This document shows positions 11,664 through 21,307 of a stretch of 26,675 bases of DNA, one piece after another. How positions within the stretch are numbered: position 1 is the first letter of the stretch; each line of letters begins with the position of its first letter. The stretch is from Lichtheimia corymbifera B2541 (taxonomy: Eukaryota; Mucoromycota; Mucoromycetes; Mucorales; Lichtheimiaceae): contig JNEU01000455.1 in NCBI GenBank assembly GCA_000697475.1, positions 1 to 26,675 of the forward strand. Direction: 5' to 3'. Both the position numbers and the translations under genes were made by a program. The notes under the pieces are model-generated. The model had not been told where the DNA came from. It saw only the letters and a program-made list of their open reading frames with translations, and searched no databases.

Positions 11664-13082
11664 CCTTTTTTTTTTACAGTGTACCGCATGTATATTTATG
11701 GATGAAAACATCATCTACACGTTATCATGATAGCATCCCAATGTCTGTGGATTGATATTAAACATGCATATATGGCAAAAAGCTGCATGTATAGTAGTGT
11801 GCAGCATATCTCGTGACGATGCAGTGTTGTACATGGCTCGGCACACACAACGGGAGATACATACATTTACATGGATATACATGTGGCGATTCAATACACA
11901 AGATCCAGTATTATAGTATATGTCGTATGCTTGCGTGCTTTGTGCTTGTCATTTTCCCATAGTTTGTATCTGGCAGCTGTCGTAGCACCAAAATACTTGG
12001 CAGAGAGGTAACAATCAAGGTAGGAGCCATTGTTTTCCATCATAGAGTTTACAGTAATGTAAATAACATGTACGATATCCTTTCATTATGAAGATGGATC
12101 AACCAGCGAATAGCCAACGCTTTCACACTGTGTCTCTCAATAGACACGCCAAAATGGTGCACTCTAATAACGTTGTTGATTATAATGACAAGCCCCTTTG
12201 TGTAATAAGGGGCTGCGAGAACTATCCTTCACAATCACTTGTGTAGCGTAGATTCCTATGTCGAATTGAGTAAATAGATAAACAAGGAAATTCTATGCTC
12301 AAAAAGAAAAAACCGTGATGATGTATCCTGTCTCTTTTATAACCCTGGGGTTTAATCGTAAAGAGAGGGGGGTTGCAGCAAGGCAAAGCCTCGCCATTGT
12401 GCAACATACAATGCTTTCATGTAGCTCGCGTATGTATTTGCTGGATAAGACGAGGGATTCTTGGACCCAAAACATCGATAAGTATCACTCTATTGTCGTT
12501 GTCTATGCGCTCCAGGCTTCTTTGGAGCTGATTTAAAACCGCACACTGATATGGCGAAGGAAATGGGAAGGTCCTGGTAATCCTCCAAACGCCACACACT
12601 TGCAGCTATCATGGAGAACTCTGTTTGGAATCATTTACTCCTTGATCATAAACGGGTTGCAAATTTCAAAATGGTTGATGCAGGAGTAAGGTTGCGCATC
12701 TATACGTGCAACATAGTGCACACTGACAACATTTACCACTGGACATGCTCTACCAGCCGATTGGTGTGGTGGCTGGTAGGATGGGTGTTTCCGACCTGCG
12801 TGTTGTATCGGGTCTATTGGCTGAATACATAGAGTCGCCACCCTTGGTATGCAGTAACAAAACCATTTTGCCAGAAAACTTAAAGGAAATCACTTTTAAA
12901 GCAAACGATGATTATTGACTATAGCAAATAGTGATAGCTAACTGCCTATTAATCATCCTTCATGTACGCATCAGGAATATCATGTTAAAATCATCCATAG
13001 TGAACGAGAATCGTTATGCCAAGCATGGACATGGTTTTATTGCTATGGTGCAGGGGAAATGAGTCATAGCTAGGAGAGAGGT
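11664..13082. other. 1.4-kb spacer, no supported gene
   Basis: No convincing coding sequence. A perfect 8-bp stem (AGCCCCTT...AAGGGGCT) is present at 12191-12214. A second imperfect hairpin (TACCAGCC...GGCTGGTA) lies near 12750-12778. Confidence 0.5.
12191..12214. other. short perfect inverted repeat (8-bp stem, 8-nt loop)
   Basis: The sequence AGCCCCTT, an 8-nt loop, then AAGGGGCT. No T-run follows, and it is not adjacent to a gene end. The left arm and loop recur near 8904-8919 without the right arm. Confidence 0.5.
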
Positions 13083-13304
13083 TTAAACCTCAAAGTCTGG
13101 TCTAACACAGGTCCATCTATCTTGTTCATTAGGGATCTTGCTGGGTGGACACCACTTGTTATTGATGATACATTTCCAGTCCTCAGGGCAGACACCCTTG
13201 CATTCTTGTTGAGTTGTGCAGCCATTATCATTGCCAACTGCTTGAACTGTTTGGGCGAGTGCAAAAAGGCCAATGGCAGATACGATAGCAGAACCGGTTT
13301 TCAT
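13083..13304 (-). CDS. small secreted cysteine-rich protein, member 4 (six-cysteine variant)
   Basis: Single-exon 73-aa protein. The signal peptide is MKTGSAIVSAIGLFALAQTVQA. The mature part has six cysteines, C-x5-C-x3-C-x5-C-x6-C-x13-C, with CPEDWKC and WCPPSK blocks that align with CPAGSHC and YCPP of members 1 and 2, and DRWTC with HRWYC. The first and seventh cysteines of the eight-cysteine members are the two that are missing. A TATAAATA box lies about 62 nt upstream. It is a divergent member of the same family. The function is unknown. Confidence 0.82.
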   Translation of the reverse strand: MKTGSAIVSAIGLFALAQTVQAVGNDNGCTTQQECKGVCPEDWKCIINNKWCPPSKIPNEQDRWTCVRPDFEV

Positions 13305-13365
13305 GATAATGTTGAGAGCGAAACGTTGATGGTAATGAGAGCAAGATGAGCGAAAAGGCTTAACA

Positions 13366-13373
13366 TATTTATA
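13366..13373 (-). promoter_or_regulatory. TATA box of cysteine-rich gene 4
   Basis: TATAAATA on the minus strand, about 62 nt upstream of the ATG at 13304. Confidence 0.65.
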
Positions 13374-14115
13374 TTTACCGCCATCAACTTGAATTGGATT
13401 GTGTAAGCCGTACGATTACTCGATAAGCTGGCTCTAATGTGCCAAAGAAATGCGTTGGCAATCTTAAAAGTCGATTGTTGACCAAAACATACATGGCTTA
13501 GAAGACACATACACACATCTCTGGTCTGATAGAATGATTCTAGTACCAAGGGAGGTATGACAGCACAGCATCCGTTGTACACTAGTTTGGCTTCCAAAAT
13601 CTCACGAGAGGAAAGATTTATTCTATAAACAAGAAACGTGGACAGACATCTGGAATTCCAAAAGTGTGGCATATTGTGATGTATTTGGCATTTTTATCCT
13701 TTCGTAAAGAGGTATTATGGGTTGGAAAACGTAGATGGGTTGACTCTAACTTTTGTTTAATCAGTGTTTCTCTGCTTCAAGGATTTAGATGCAATGACAA
13801 GTAGACTATGGATATGTTGTAAGATGTCGCATGTTTATTGACCATGTTATCTTGGGTATATGAGGTATGTCAGCTATTACAGGACCCATCGATCAAGGGA
13901 TAAGGGCGCTGCAAAGAACCAAAACACGTAAGCTGATTCATCCTTTGGGACCACTGCGAGCCTTTGGAGTACCGTCTGTGCATTATGTCCTCATATCATA
14001 TCAATGGGTAGACCACGAACGAAATAGAAATGACACCAAAGTAATCTCGCATTGCCTTGAGGAGAACAACAACTTGTAACCTTCTTCACTTTTGCTGACC
14101 GAGTTGTGTGGGTGT
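13374..14115. other. spacer, no supported gene
   Basis: This covers the upstream flank of cysteine-rich gene 4 and the 3' flank of the TPR-MBL gene. The open frame at 13301-13672 (minus) overlaps the promoter of gene 4 and has no recognisable domain. Confidence 0.5.
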
Positions 14116-15563
14116 CTAGTAATTGGATAATGTTGAAGCACGTGATCGTGGACCACCCGTTATCGCTGCTGGAAAAGATTGTGGATGAATATGATCGGTG
14201 CCATAGCCAACGAGATCGTCTCCTAGACAACCCTTGTCGCGTTCAATGCCAATGGTAGACCAGTCGGAACCATAATGATGCCCTGGGTAAACCACCACTC
14301 GATCATCCAATTGTCCCAACGTGTATCGTAATGTTTGCTCCATAGCACGTCGATCACCACCTTCAAGATCGGTGCGACCACAAAATCCACATAATAGAGT
14401 ATCGCCTGCAATCAATCGACAATCATTGACAAGAAGAGCTTGTGATCCTGGCGTATGGCCTGGTGTCGGTATGAAGCGAATATGAGTTTTGCTTCCAATA
14501 TCCAAGGTTTCTGTAGCTGCCGCCATGGTAGCAGCCAAGCGATTTGCCGGAATAGTTGGGTTGGCTTGTCGAATGTATTGGATATCTTCTGGATGAACAT
14601 AGGCCTTGATATGAGGAAGTCGTTTCAGTAGAGTGGCGAGTCCATTGATTTTGATTGGTAAGGTGTCATAAGGCGGAGGCGGCGATCCACCCACGTGGTC
14701 AAAATGATAATGTGTCACAACAGATGCCACAATGTCATATCCATATTCTTCCACAATCCGGAATATGCCATCAATATCCCAGCACTATAGAAAAAGGGTA
14801 TTGTAAGTCTCCTTGAAGGCCCAGTCTCCAATAGAAGATTATACTTACTGCATCCACTACCACGCATTGTTTGGTTGCTTTATCAGCGACAATGTAAATG
14901 ATATTGCGCATAACCTCGGCAAACTCATAGATACGATTCTGGATAGGCTTATGGAAGCTGCGTTGCGTTGCAATGTCACGTCCTGGCATAACTTGAATAA
15001 TATCGATCCCCATAGTATCATTATCCTTTTCTAGTAAAGCCCTGGCAATCCGTGCACTGATCTCGCCATTCTCAGGGTCCTAATCCATACATGCGTTAGC
15101 GCTTATGATCTTCCATCTATTGTATCCCTTGCTCCATACGCACCCTTTCCAATGCTTGTTTGTAATAGTAAATGGCGTTATCATATTGTCGTAACTTCAT
15201 CAATGCTTCAGCATGTCGATAATATCCCTAAGTCAGGCCATGAGTCAATCGTATTCAGTATATGCACTTTACGCGTTTTATTACCTTTCCCCAAGACGAC
15301 CGTAACTCTATTGCTCGCCCAGCATCGTCCCTTGCCGCATGATATTGTCTCATATGTAAATAGCTTGCACTGCGATTACAATAAACAAGAGCGCCAAATG
15401 CTTGTTGGTTTGCATCCGTCAACGTCAACTGCTGGATCACTTTGGTATATTCGGTGATAGCCTCGTGGTACTGATGGCGTTCAAACCATTCGTTAGCACG
15501 ACAAGTTAACTTGTAGCACTTGTCATTGGGTGCTGGTGGTGGGGAATCGAGAGGAATGTCCAT
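14116..15563 (-). CDS. TPR domain fused to glyoxalase-II-like metallo-beta-lactamase
   Basis: Four exons (15285-15563, 15144-15227, 14849-15079, 14116-14784), all introns in phase 0, giving about 420 aa. Residues 1 to about 125 are tetratricopeptide repeats: YKLTCRANEWFERHQYHEAI, then CNRSASYLHMRQYHAARDD, then GYYRHAEALMKLRQYDNAI. Residues from about 145 to 390 are a metallo-beta-lactamase fold with the dinuclear metal set: THYHFDH (His223, His225, Asp227, His228), His308 in PGHTPGSQ, Asp326 in IAGDTLLCG and His367 in VYPGHHYG. CGRTDLEGGD and STIGIER resemble glyoxalase II and related hydrolases acting on thioesters or persulfides. The TPR part probably recruits a partner. The start at 15563 is chosen because upstream in-frame codons encode a hydrophobic stretch (from 15641) that could instead be a signal anchor. 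Confidence 0.88.
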
Positions 15564-16349
15564 GCAACACCAAAACGATCGGAAGACACAAGCAAGCAAC
15601 AAATGCACACAGTAAAAAAGGAGCACTGATATTTGCCTCAATCAGGAAATCTCCCATGTTTTCGCGCATGCAGTCTTTATCCTGTCCTTGTGTAACCTAA
15701 ATTGCACGAGGAGTTCTCTATCAGTTGGCTGCTGCTATGTATCAAATGCTATGGTTACATTTATTGACAACATTGGATGCTCATACTACAGTGATTTAGC
15801 GACTAGATCATCGATCATTATATCATCTTACTTATGGATTAACACCAAAAAAGGACGTGCGATGATGATGTACCATATGATCAGGCTATTGTCCTATGAT
15901 GCTTCCATTACATACATAAGTTTTCAGAGTCATTCATTTCAATAAATGATATTTTCTACATTGTATTCTCAGACTTGAAGGATGATAGACGGATCAAGAT
16001 CCATCAAAGCAACTTGGGAAGCGGGAATATGGTTTTTGAATTTCCTAGCGAGCACCTGTGTGCACTCAATCTATCTATGACGTGCATCATTTATGTAGAA
16101 GCTGTTCTTTGAGTGGAGAATGCTTAACGGCCGATGAACTTGGCAATCGTGTGGGTGTAAACTGATTCTAAAAGCGGCTTGCATATCCGATAAAACCAAA
16201 AATGCCCCTGACCACATGGCTATTGCTATCCAGATCTTTGGGAGAAGGGATCCAGCCACGCATCACCGCGCTCGTAACAGGGTAGGGTTATGTTAAATCT
16301 TTTGTTACGTGTATGCAACAGGGATGCCTTTTTCATTCACTTTTGTACA
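15564..16349. other. spacer between divergent genes, no supported gene
   Basis: Shared upstream region of the minus-strand TPR-MBL gene and the plus-strand small secreted protein. The frame at 15688-15945 has no recognisable feature. No clear TATA box was seen for either gene. Confidence 0.5.
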
Positions 16350-16634
16350 ATGAAATACTGCTTTTGCCTTGTTCTAGTTATGGTAACCGCTACGCTATTA
16401 GCATCAGCAATCGAATATAAAGGACCACGACAGCAACAGCAATCGGTCGTATGCGAAGATCAAGTAATAAAACAAGACTGCCAGCAGTATGTTGATAGCT
16501 GTCGTTGGCACAAGGCTCCCGATTCAAATGAATGTAAGTCGTCTATGAGACAAGTGGTATTGGAAACGGGTTTTAATTGTACAAGTAGTTACATGCATGC
16601 CATTGAGCAAGTTTTACAAAGGAGCATAAAATGA
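16350..16634 (+). CDS. small secreted protein, unrelated to the cysteine-rich array
   Basis: Single-exon 94-aa protein. The start at 16350 (MKYCFCLVLVMVTATLLASA) gives a good signal peptide, while the frame stays open upstream to 16290. The mature part has five cysteines with long spacing (C-x8-C-x6-C-x10-C-x14-C), a Gln-rich start, the segment QYVDSCRWHK and an NCT N-glycosylation sequon. The framework does not match the four minus-strand proteins, so it is not an obvious family member. An odd number of cysteines could mean a dimer or a free thiol. The function is unknown. Confidence 0.65.
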   Translation: MKYCFCLVLVMVTATLLASAIEYKGPRQQQQSVVCEDQVIKQDCQQYVDSCRWHKAPDSNECKSSMRQVVLETGFNCTSSYMHAIEQVLQRSIK

Positions 16635-17573
16635 AGCCTTCATACATATCCATCCGCTATAGTAGGCTACTGTATTCTCAGACTACTGCAGTCGACTACC
16701 CTTGATGGCTCGTTGATAGTATCCTAATGGAGGTAGATGATCAATAAATCGAGTGGAAGTTTCCTCCTTATGTCGTACGCCACAAATAGGAGCACAAATA
16801 AACGCACCCCCTCCTACTTGCAATGGATCACTGATAGGCAATAGTGATTATATATAAATGCTTACCTTTTCTTTTTATTTGTCATAAAGCGAAAATGGAG
16901 AGTGATTGATATGGCGCGTTTCCGCTTACTGGCGTGAGATTTTCATGCGCAATAGGCTCCGTTATTCATGCGCATTAGGGATGGGATGATGCGGCTTTGC
17001 ATTTGGGTATAATCGTATCGGCCGTCTTTATACAGCTCTCTCACGTTGAAATCTCGCTAAAGACAACGTTAGCTGCAGATAGCATCGACTTTGAAATACA
17101 TACCTATTTAGGTATCCTCTGAAATCGGCATTTGTCGAACACAAACCAAAAACTTCGCCGAAGTAGGGTGATCGCATGTTCTTTGGTTTTTTCAATGAGA
17201 ACATACATGAGAAAAAATATGCAGATACCGATATTTGTAAATCGACACTTACTTCATGTAGCATTCTTCTTGGCTTGTCGAACGTAAACAAGCTGTTGCA
17301 GAGCCCTATATAATACCCGGTAGATTAGACCTTCTCATATATGAAACGCAAGTATACATGTACGTACACTGTGTGCATTAAATCCGTGATGCGTGATAGT
17401 ACATTTAGTGGTTCATGCTGCCGTGAAACCCGGTCCTTGTTTGGGTAACTGACGATCCATCAATATGCACACGTTGGCTAATGAAAGTGGTCATGTACTC
17501 ACGAACTTCATTTCTGGGACTGATGTTGTGCACGACCATTAATTGCTGCCCCAAATGCCGTTTGCCACGCGTG
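16635..17573. other. spacer, no supported gene
   Basis: No coding sequence is supported. A TATATAAAT at about 16848 is followed only by very short frames. A direct repeat CATGCGCA(A/T)TAGG occurs at about 16944 and 16966. The minus-strand frame at 17028-17291 has no recognisable domain. Confidence 0.45.
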
Positions 17574-17995
17574 TACTTATGTCACCTACAAATGATTCCC
17601 AAATTTCCCATCAGACTGAGGTTGCCTTTTACCTATAAATGATAGGTATCCCTACCACAAAGGATCCATCAAGGAACACAGCCAAGTGTCATTAGGCACC
17701 AATGATCAATGAAGTGAGCTACATAGATGAATGCATGAGTACCCTCATTTTGAGGATCGCATAAAGACCATCCTTGAGACTCACTAAGGCCATTGATTGA
17801 TGATGATGTGCATGCAAGTAGAAGAAAAGGTATTAATAGCGTTGGTGACAACAGCTTGTTTATATGTGAGTGGGCGTGGGAATGGTTATCATGATAGATA
17901 GAACTGATAAAGTGGTCAAGCTACTTGGGGTATTGAGTCGAAGTGATAAATCCAGCTGTCACTTGAAAGGTGATTTTTGGTAGGTGACATAAGTA
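17574..17995. mobile_element. TIR-bounded non-autonomous element (MITE-like), copy 2
   Basis: Same orientation as copy 1 at 4223-4588. TACTTATGTCACCTAC at 17574-17589 has an exact 16-base inverted match at 17980-17995. Similarity to copy 1 runs through the interior and stops at the repeats. This copy is about 56 bp longer, mainly from an insertion near 17610-17665 that appears to duplicate local sequence. The minus-strand frame at 17669-17851 resembles a secreted peptide but uses a TTG start and stops early, so I treat it as non-coding. Confidence 0.68.
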
Positions 17996-18411
17996 TGTCC
18001 TCCAAATACGAGTGTATGGACAAGAACGAAACCGAGTTTTGGTTCATAGATATGTCAGGGTAGATATCAGGATACAGGACGATACCCAATGACCACCAAT
18101 AAAACCTTACACTAGAGTTCACAAACGGCTGGGGGAAGATGATTACATGAGCTCAGTAAAAACTGCTTCCTTGACGGACGCACGTACATTTTAGCATACT
18201 AAACAAAGAAATGTGGATAGCTGATCTCTAAGAGAGTATTTCCTCAAGCTGTCCCTAATAATGAACCGAAAATTGGGTCTTTATTATAATCTACTACAAT
18301 AATGCTTCTAATCTACTTGTACTGAGAGCTATGCATGAAGGTGTGAGTTGGAAACGTATGCTGCTAACGAGCGATGCCACAGGCATGGACTTGCATGGGT
18401 CTTGAACTTGC
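17996..18411. other. spacer, no supported gene
   Basis: Short upstream region of the hypothetical gene at 18412. No strong TATA box is evident, although AT-rich TTATTATAATC occurs near 18281. Overlapping short frames have no features. Confidence 0.45.
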
Positions 18412-18861
18412 ATGGTTACACAACATTCCCCGGCTGCGAACCCGACTTCCCTTTCTTTGAATGCAGACAAGTCCTCAGTATTCGACGCCCCAAAGTCCCC
18501 CACAATGGCGCATCCGCCACGCTCATTGACGCAAGATTATGTTTTTCGAGTATACGAATCGTCCTCATCACAAAAGTTGTACCCTATGGAGGCAGCAATG
18601 TGCCCGGTCGTCATGATGGTCAGCCATGAAGGTTTCCACTGGAACGACGAGCTATTTGTTAGTCCATACCGCCGTTGTCATGGTGTTGGCACCACGCGCA
18701 CTTTAAAAAGCTCTGATCGTATCGAACGAGAAGATAAAGTAGCATTAACAACATCATGTATTCATCATCCTGCTCCTTCACGACACAATCAGCGACAGCA
18801 AAGCGACGACGATGTTATTGATATCCAATTAACAGAATCAGAATGTAATATTTGGCCATAA
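18412..18861 (+). CDS. hypothetical protein with WNDELFVSPYRR motif
   Basis: Uninterrupted 149-aa frame. I do not recognise the family. The N-terminal half is Ser/Pro-rich and low in hydrophobic residues (AANPTSLSLNADKSS, KSPTMAHPPRS). The middle has a compact aromatic block, HEGFHWNDELFVSPYRR, followed by HGVGTTRTL. The tail is polar and acidic (SDDDVIDIQLTESE). No signal peptide or membrane segment is visible. The composition suggests a mostly disordered regulatory protein with one conserved short linear motif. AATAAAA just after the stop may be a polyadenylation signal. The overlapping +1-frame ORF at 18348-18629 is considered a shadow. Confidence 0.55.
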   Translation: MVTQHSPAANPTSLSLNADKSSVFDAPKSPTMAHPPRSLTQDYVFRVYESSSSQKLYPMEAAMCPVVMMVSHEGFHWNDELFVSPYRRCHGVGTTRTLKSSDRIEREDKVALTTSCIHHPAPSRHNQRQQSDDDVIDIQLTESECNIWP

Positions 18862-19010
18862 TAAAAGTTGTTCTTGTTATATCAGAAATGGGACCATGAT
18901 GCTGATGATGACGATGGTGGCGTTTTGGTACCTAAGGGATCATTGCATATTGGGCGTAATGTCTTCACTCACAAAAAAAATAGGATGCATAAACGGGCTT
19001 GTTTCATGCT

Positions 19011-19019
19011 GCTATAAAT
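19011..19019 (+). promoter_or_regulatory. TATA box of the PEP carboxykinase gene
   Basis: GCTATAAATG lies about 85 nt upstream of the start codon at 19102, the only TATA-like match in the short upstream interval. Confidence 0.6.
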
Positions 19020-19101
19020 GGGCTAACCTGGTTCTATACGACATCAGCTGGTTTTTCACACACGCACACAGTACACATCTTTTTCTCTTTTCCCATCAAA
19101 A

Positions 19102-21146
19102 ATGAGTTATCGTCCTGGATCTCCCTCGTATCGCCCTGGCTCACCAGGAGGTCGTCGTCCCATGTCTTCGTCTTCGACACATACCAGAGTGGAGGAAGAG
19201 CTTCATGAAATGGCCGGCATTGATTATGACAAGGTATATAAGGAGCGTCATGTAATAAAACGCCTTCATTTTGCTTATACTTTTCATAGGTCACCATCAA
19301 ACATAATCCATCAGTGCCTGTGTTGTACGAAGAAGCTCTTACACATGAAGTTGGTACTGTTATTTCCTCCGCAGGTGCCTTGTGTTCGTACTCTGGCAAA
19401 AAGACAGGACGTAGTCCCAAGGACAAGCGTATCGTTGAAGAGGATGATTCTGGCAAAGACATTTGGGTAAGTGTATCCCACAGCTTTGTTTATATTTACC
19501 ACACATACTTATGTGTTAATTAATAGTGGGGTCCCGTGAACACCAAAATGAGTGAACGCGTGTTCTTGATCAATCGTGAGCGTGCCATTGATTACCTCAA
19601 CACCCATCCTCGCCTATATGTGTTTGATGGTTTTGCTGGTTGGGATCCCAAGTACCGTAAAAAAGTGCGTGTGATTGCATCCCGCGCCTATCACATTTTG
19701 TTCATGCGTAACATGTTGATCCGACCTACCGACGAGGAACTCGAAAACTTTGGTACACCTGATTTCACGATTTTCAATGCTGGCGAGTTCCCAGGTAAGT
19801 AGATTGCATCATTGGTATGCGTGTGTGTGATACTAATGTACTCTTTAGCCAATCGCTACACCACCGGTATGACGTCGACTACATCTGTGTCGGTCAACTT
19901 TAAGCGCCATGAAATGGTCATTCTGGGCACTGAATATGCTGGCGAAATGAAAAAAGGGGCAAGTCTATGGGTCGTTATTGTACCACATAAACAACACTCA
20001 CTAATACACACGCACACAAACAAAATAGATCTTTACAGTGATGCATTACTTGATGCCCAAGGCAGGTGTCTTGTCATTGCATTCATCGGCTAACGAGGGT
20101 CCTGATGGCGATGTATCCTTGTTCTTTGGCTTGTCGGGTAAAAAAGAGTTACTACGGGCGTCTTTGTTTATAGTAGGTCACTAAACAATCATGCAACAGG
20201 TACCGGCAAGACGACATTGAGTGCAGACCCCAAACGACGCCTTATTGGTGATGACGAACATTGCTGGAGTGACAATGGCATTTTCAATATTGAAGGTGGA
20301 TGCTATGCAAAATGCATTGACTTGTCAGCTGAAAAGGAACCCGAAATCTACAATGCTATTCGCTTTGGTTCGGTGTTGGAGAACGTGGTGCTCAATGAAG
20401 AATCCCGTGTCGTTGATTACTCTGATGACTTTTTGACTGAGAACACACGTTGTGCTTATCCCATTGGTATGTATTATCCACATAGTTTGTTATCATGATT
20501 ATCTTTATTGACCTTTTTCACTATTACAGATTATATTCCCAATGCCAAGATTCCATGTATGGGTGGCCATCCTAAGAATATCATCTTATTGACGTGCGAT
20601 GCATTTGGAGTGTTGCCTTTGGTGGCCAAACTTACCCCTGACCAAGTCATGTATCATTTTATCTCTGGCTACACTACCAAGGTGGCAGGAACCGAAGATG
20701 GTATCAGTGAACCCACACCCACTTTCTCAGCATGCTTTGGTGCTCCTTTCCTTGTTCTCCACCCCCAAAAGTATGCTACCATGTTGGCTGACAAGATGCA
20801 CAAGCATGAAGCAAATGCATGGCTCATCAATACTGGTTGGACTGGTGGTCGTGCTGGTGATGTTAAGAGATGCCCACTCAAGTACACTCGTGCCATCTTG
20901 GATAGCATCCATAATGGTTCTTTGGCTGCTGGCGAGTTTGAAAACTATGAAGTATTTAACATTGCCATTCCCAAGCATGTCGAAGGTGTTCCTCCTGAAA
21001 TGCTGCACCCACGCAAGTCTTGGAAGGGATCTGCGGATGAATTTGACAAATCTTTGAAGAAGGTGGCTTCTATGTTCCAAGAAAACTTCCAAGAATACAA
21101 GGCTGAAGCTACTGCTGAAACTTGCAATGCAGGCCCATCGGTGTAG
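19102..21146 (+). CDS. phosphoenolpyruvate carboxykinase (ATP)
   Basis: Converts oxaloacetate plus ATP to phosphoenolpyruvate and CO2, the committed step of gluconeogenesis in the cytosol. Seven exons are proposed: 19102-19233, 19290-19466, 19527-19794, 19849-19958, 20029-20137, 20200-20466 and 20530-21146, giving about 559 aa, near the usual fungal length. Diagnostic motifs are SANEGPDGD, the P-loop GLSGTGKTT (263-271, Lys269), LIGDDEHCW with metal-binding Asp283/Asp284, and NTGWTGG near the C-terminus. Intron 5 splits the P-loop. Intron 4 (19959-20028) appears to be GC-AG (GGG, then GCAAGT). The first 16 residues contain a small repeat, [16 protein letters not shown]. The gene is convergent with the folylpolyglutamate synthase gene, stops 161 bp apart. 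Confidence 0.96.
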
Positions 21147-21307
21147 TAGAAAGTTCAAAAGACAATTATGTTGAAAATTGTTAACGGTATCAAATATACA
21201 ATGTGTATGCGTGAGGAGTGAGTATGTGTATACATGCGATAAATATATGTGTTGAAGGAAGCGGAAATGGGGAATGGAGGGGGAAATGAGGGAAGGTGTA
21301 GTCTAGA

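Noticed and set aside
20727..21158. Minus-strand frame of 143 aa opposite the last PEPCK exon
   Set aside because: Antisense shadow of a highly conserved coding exon.
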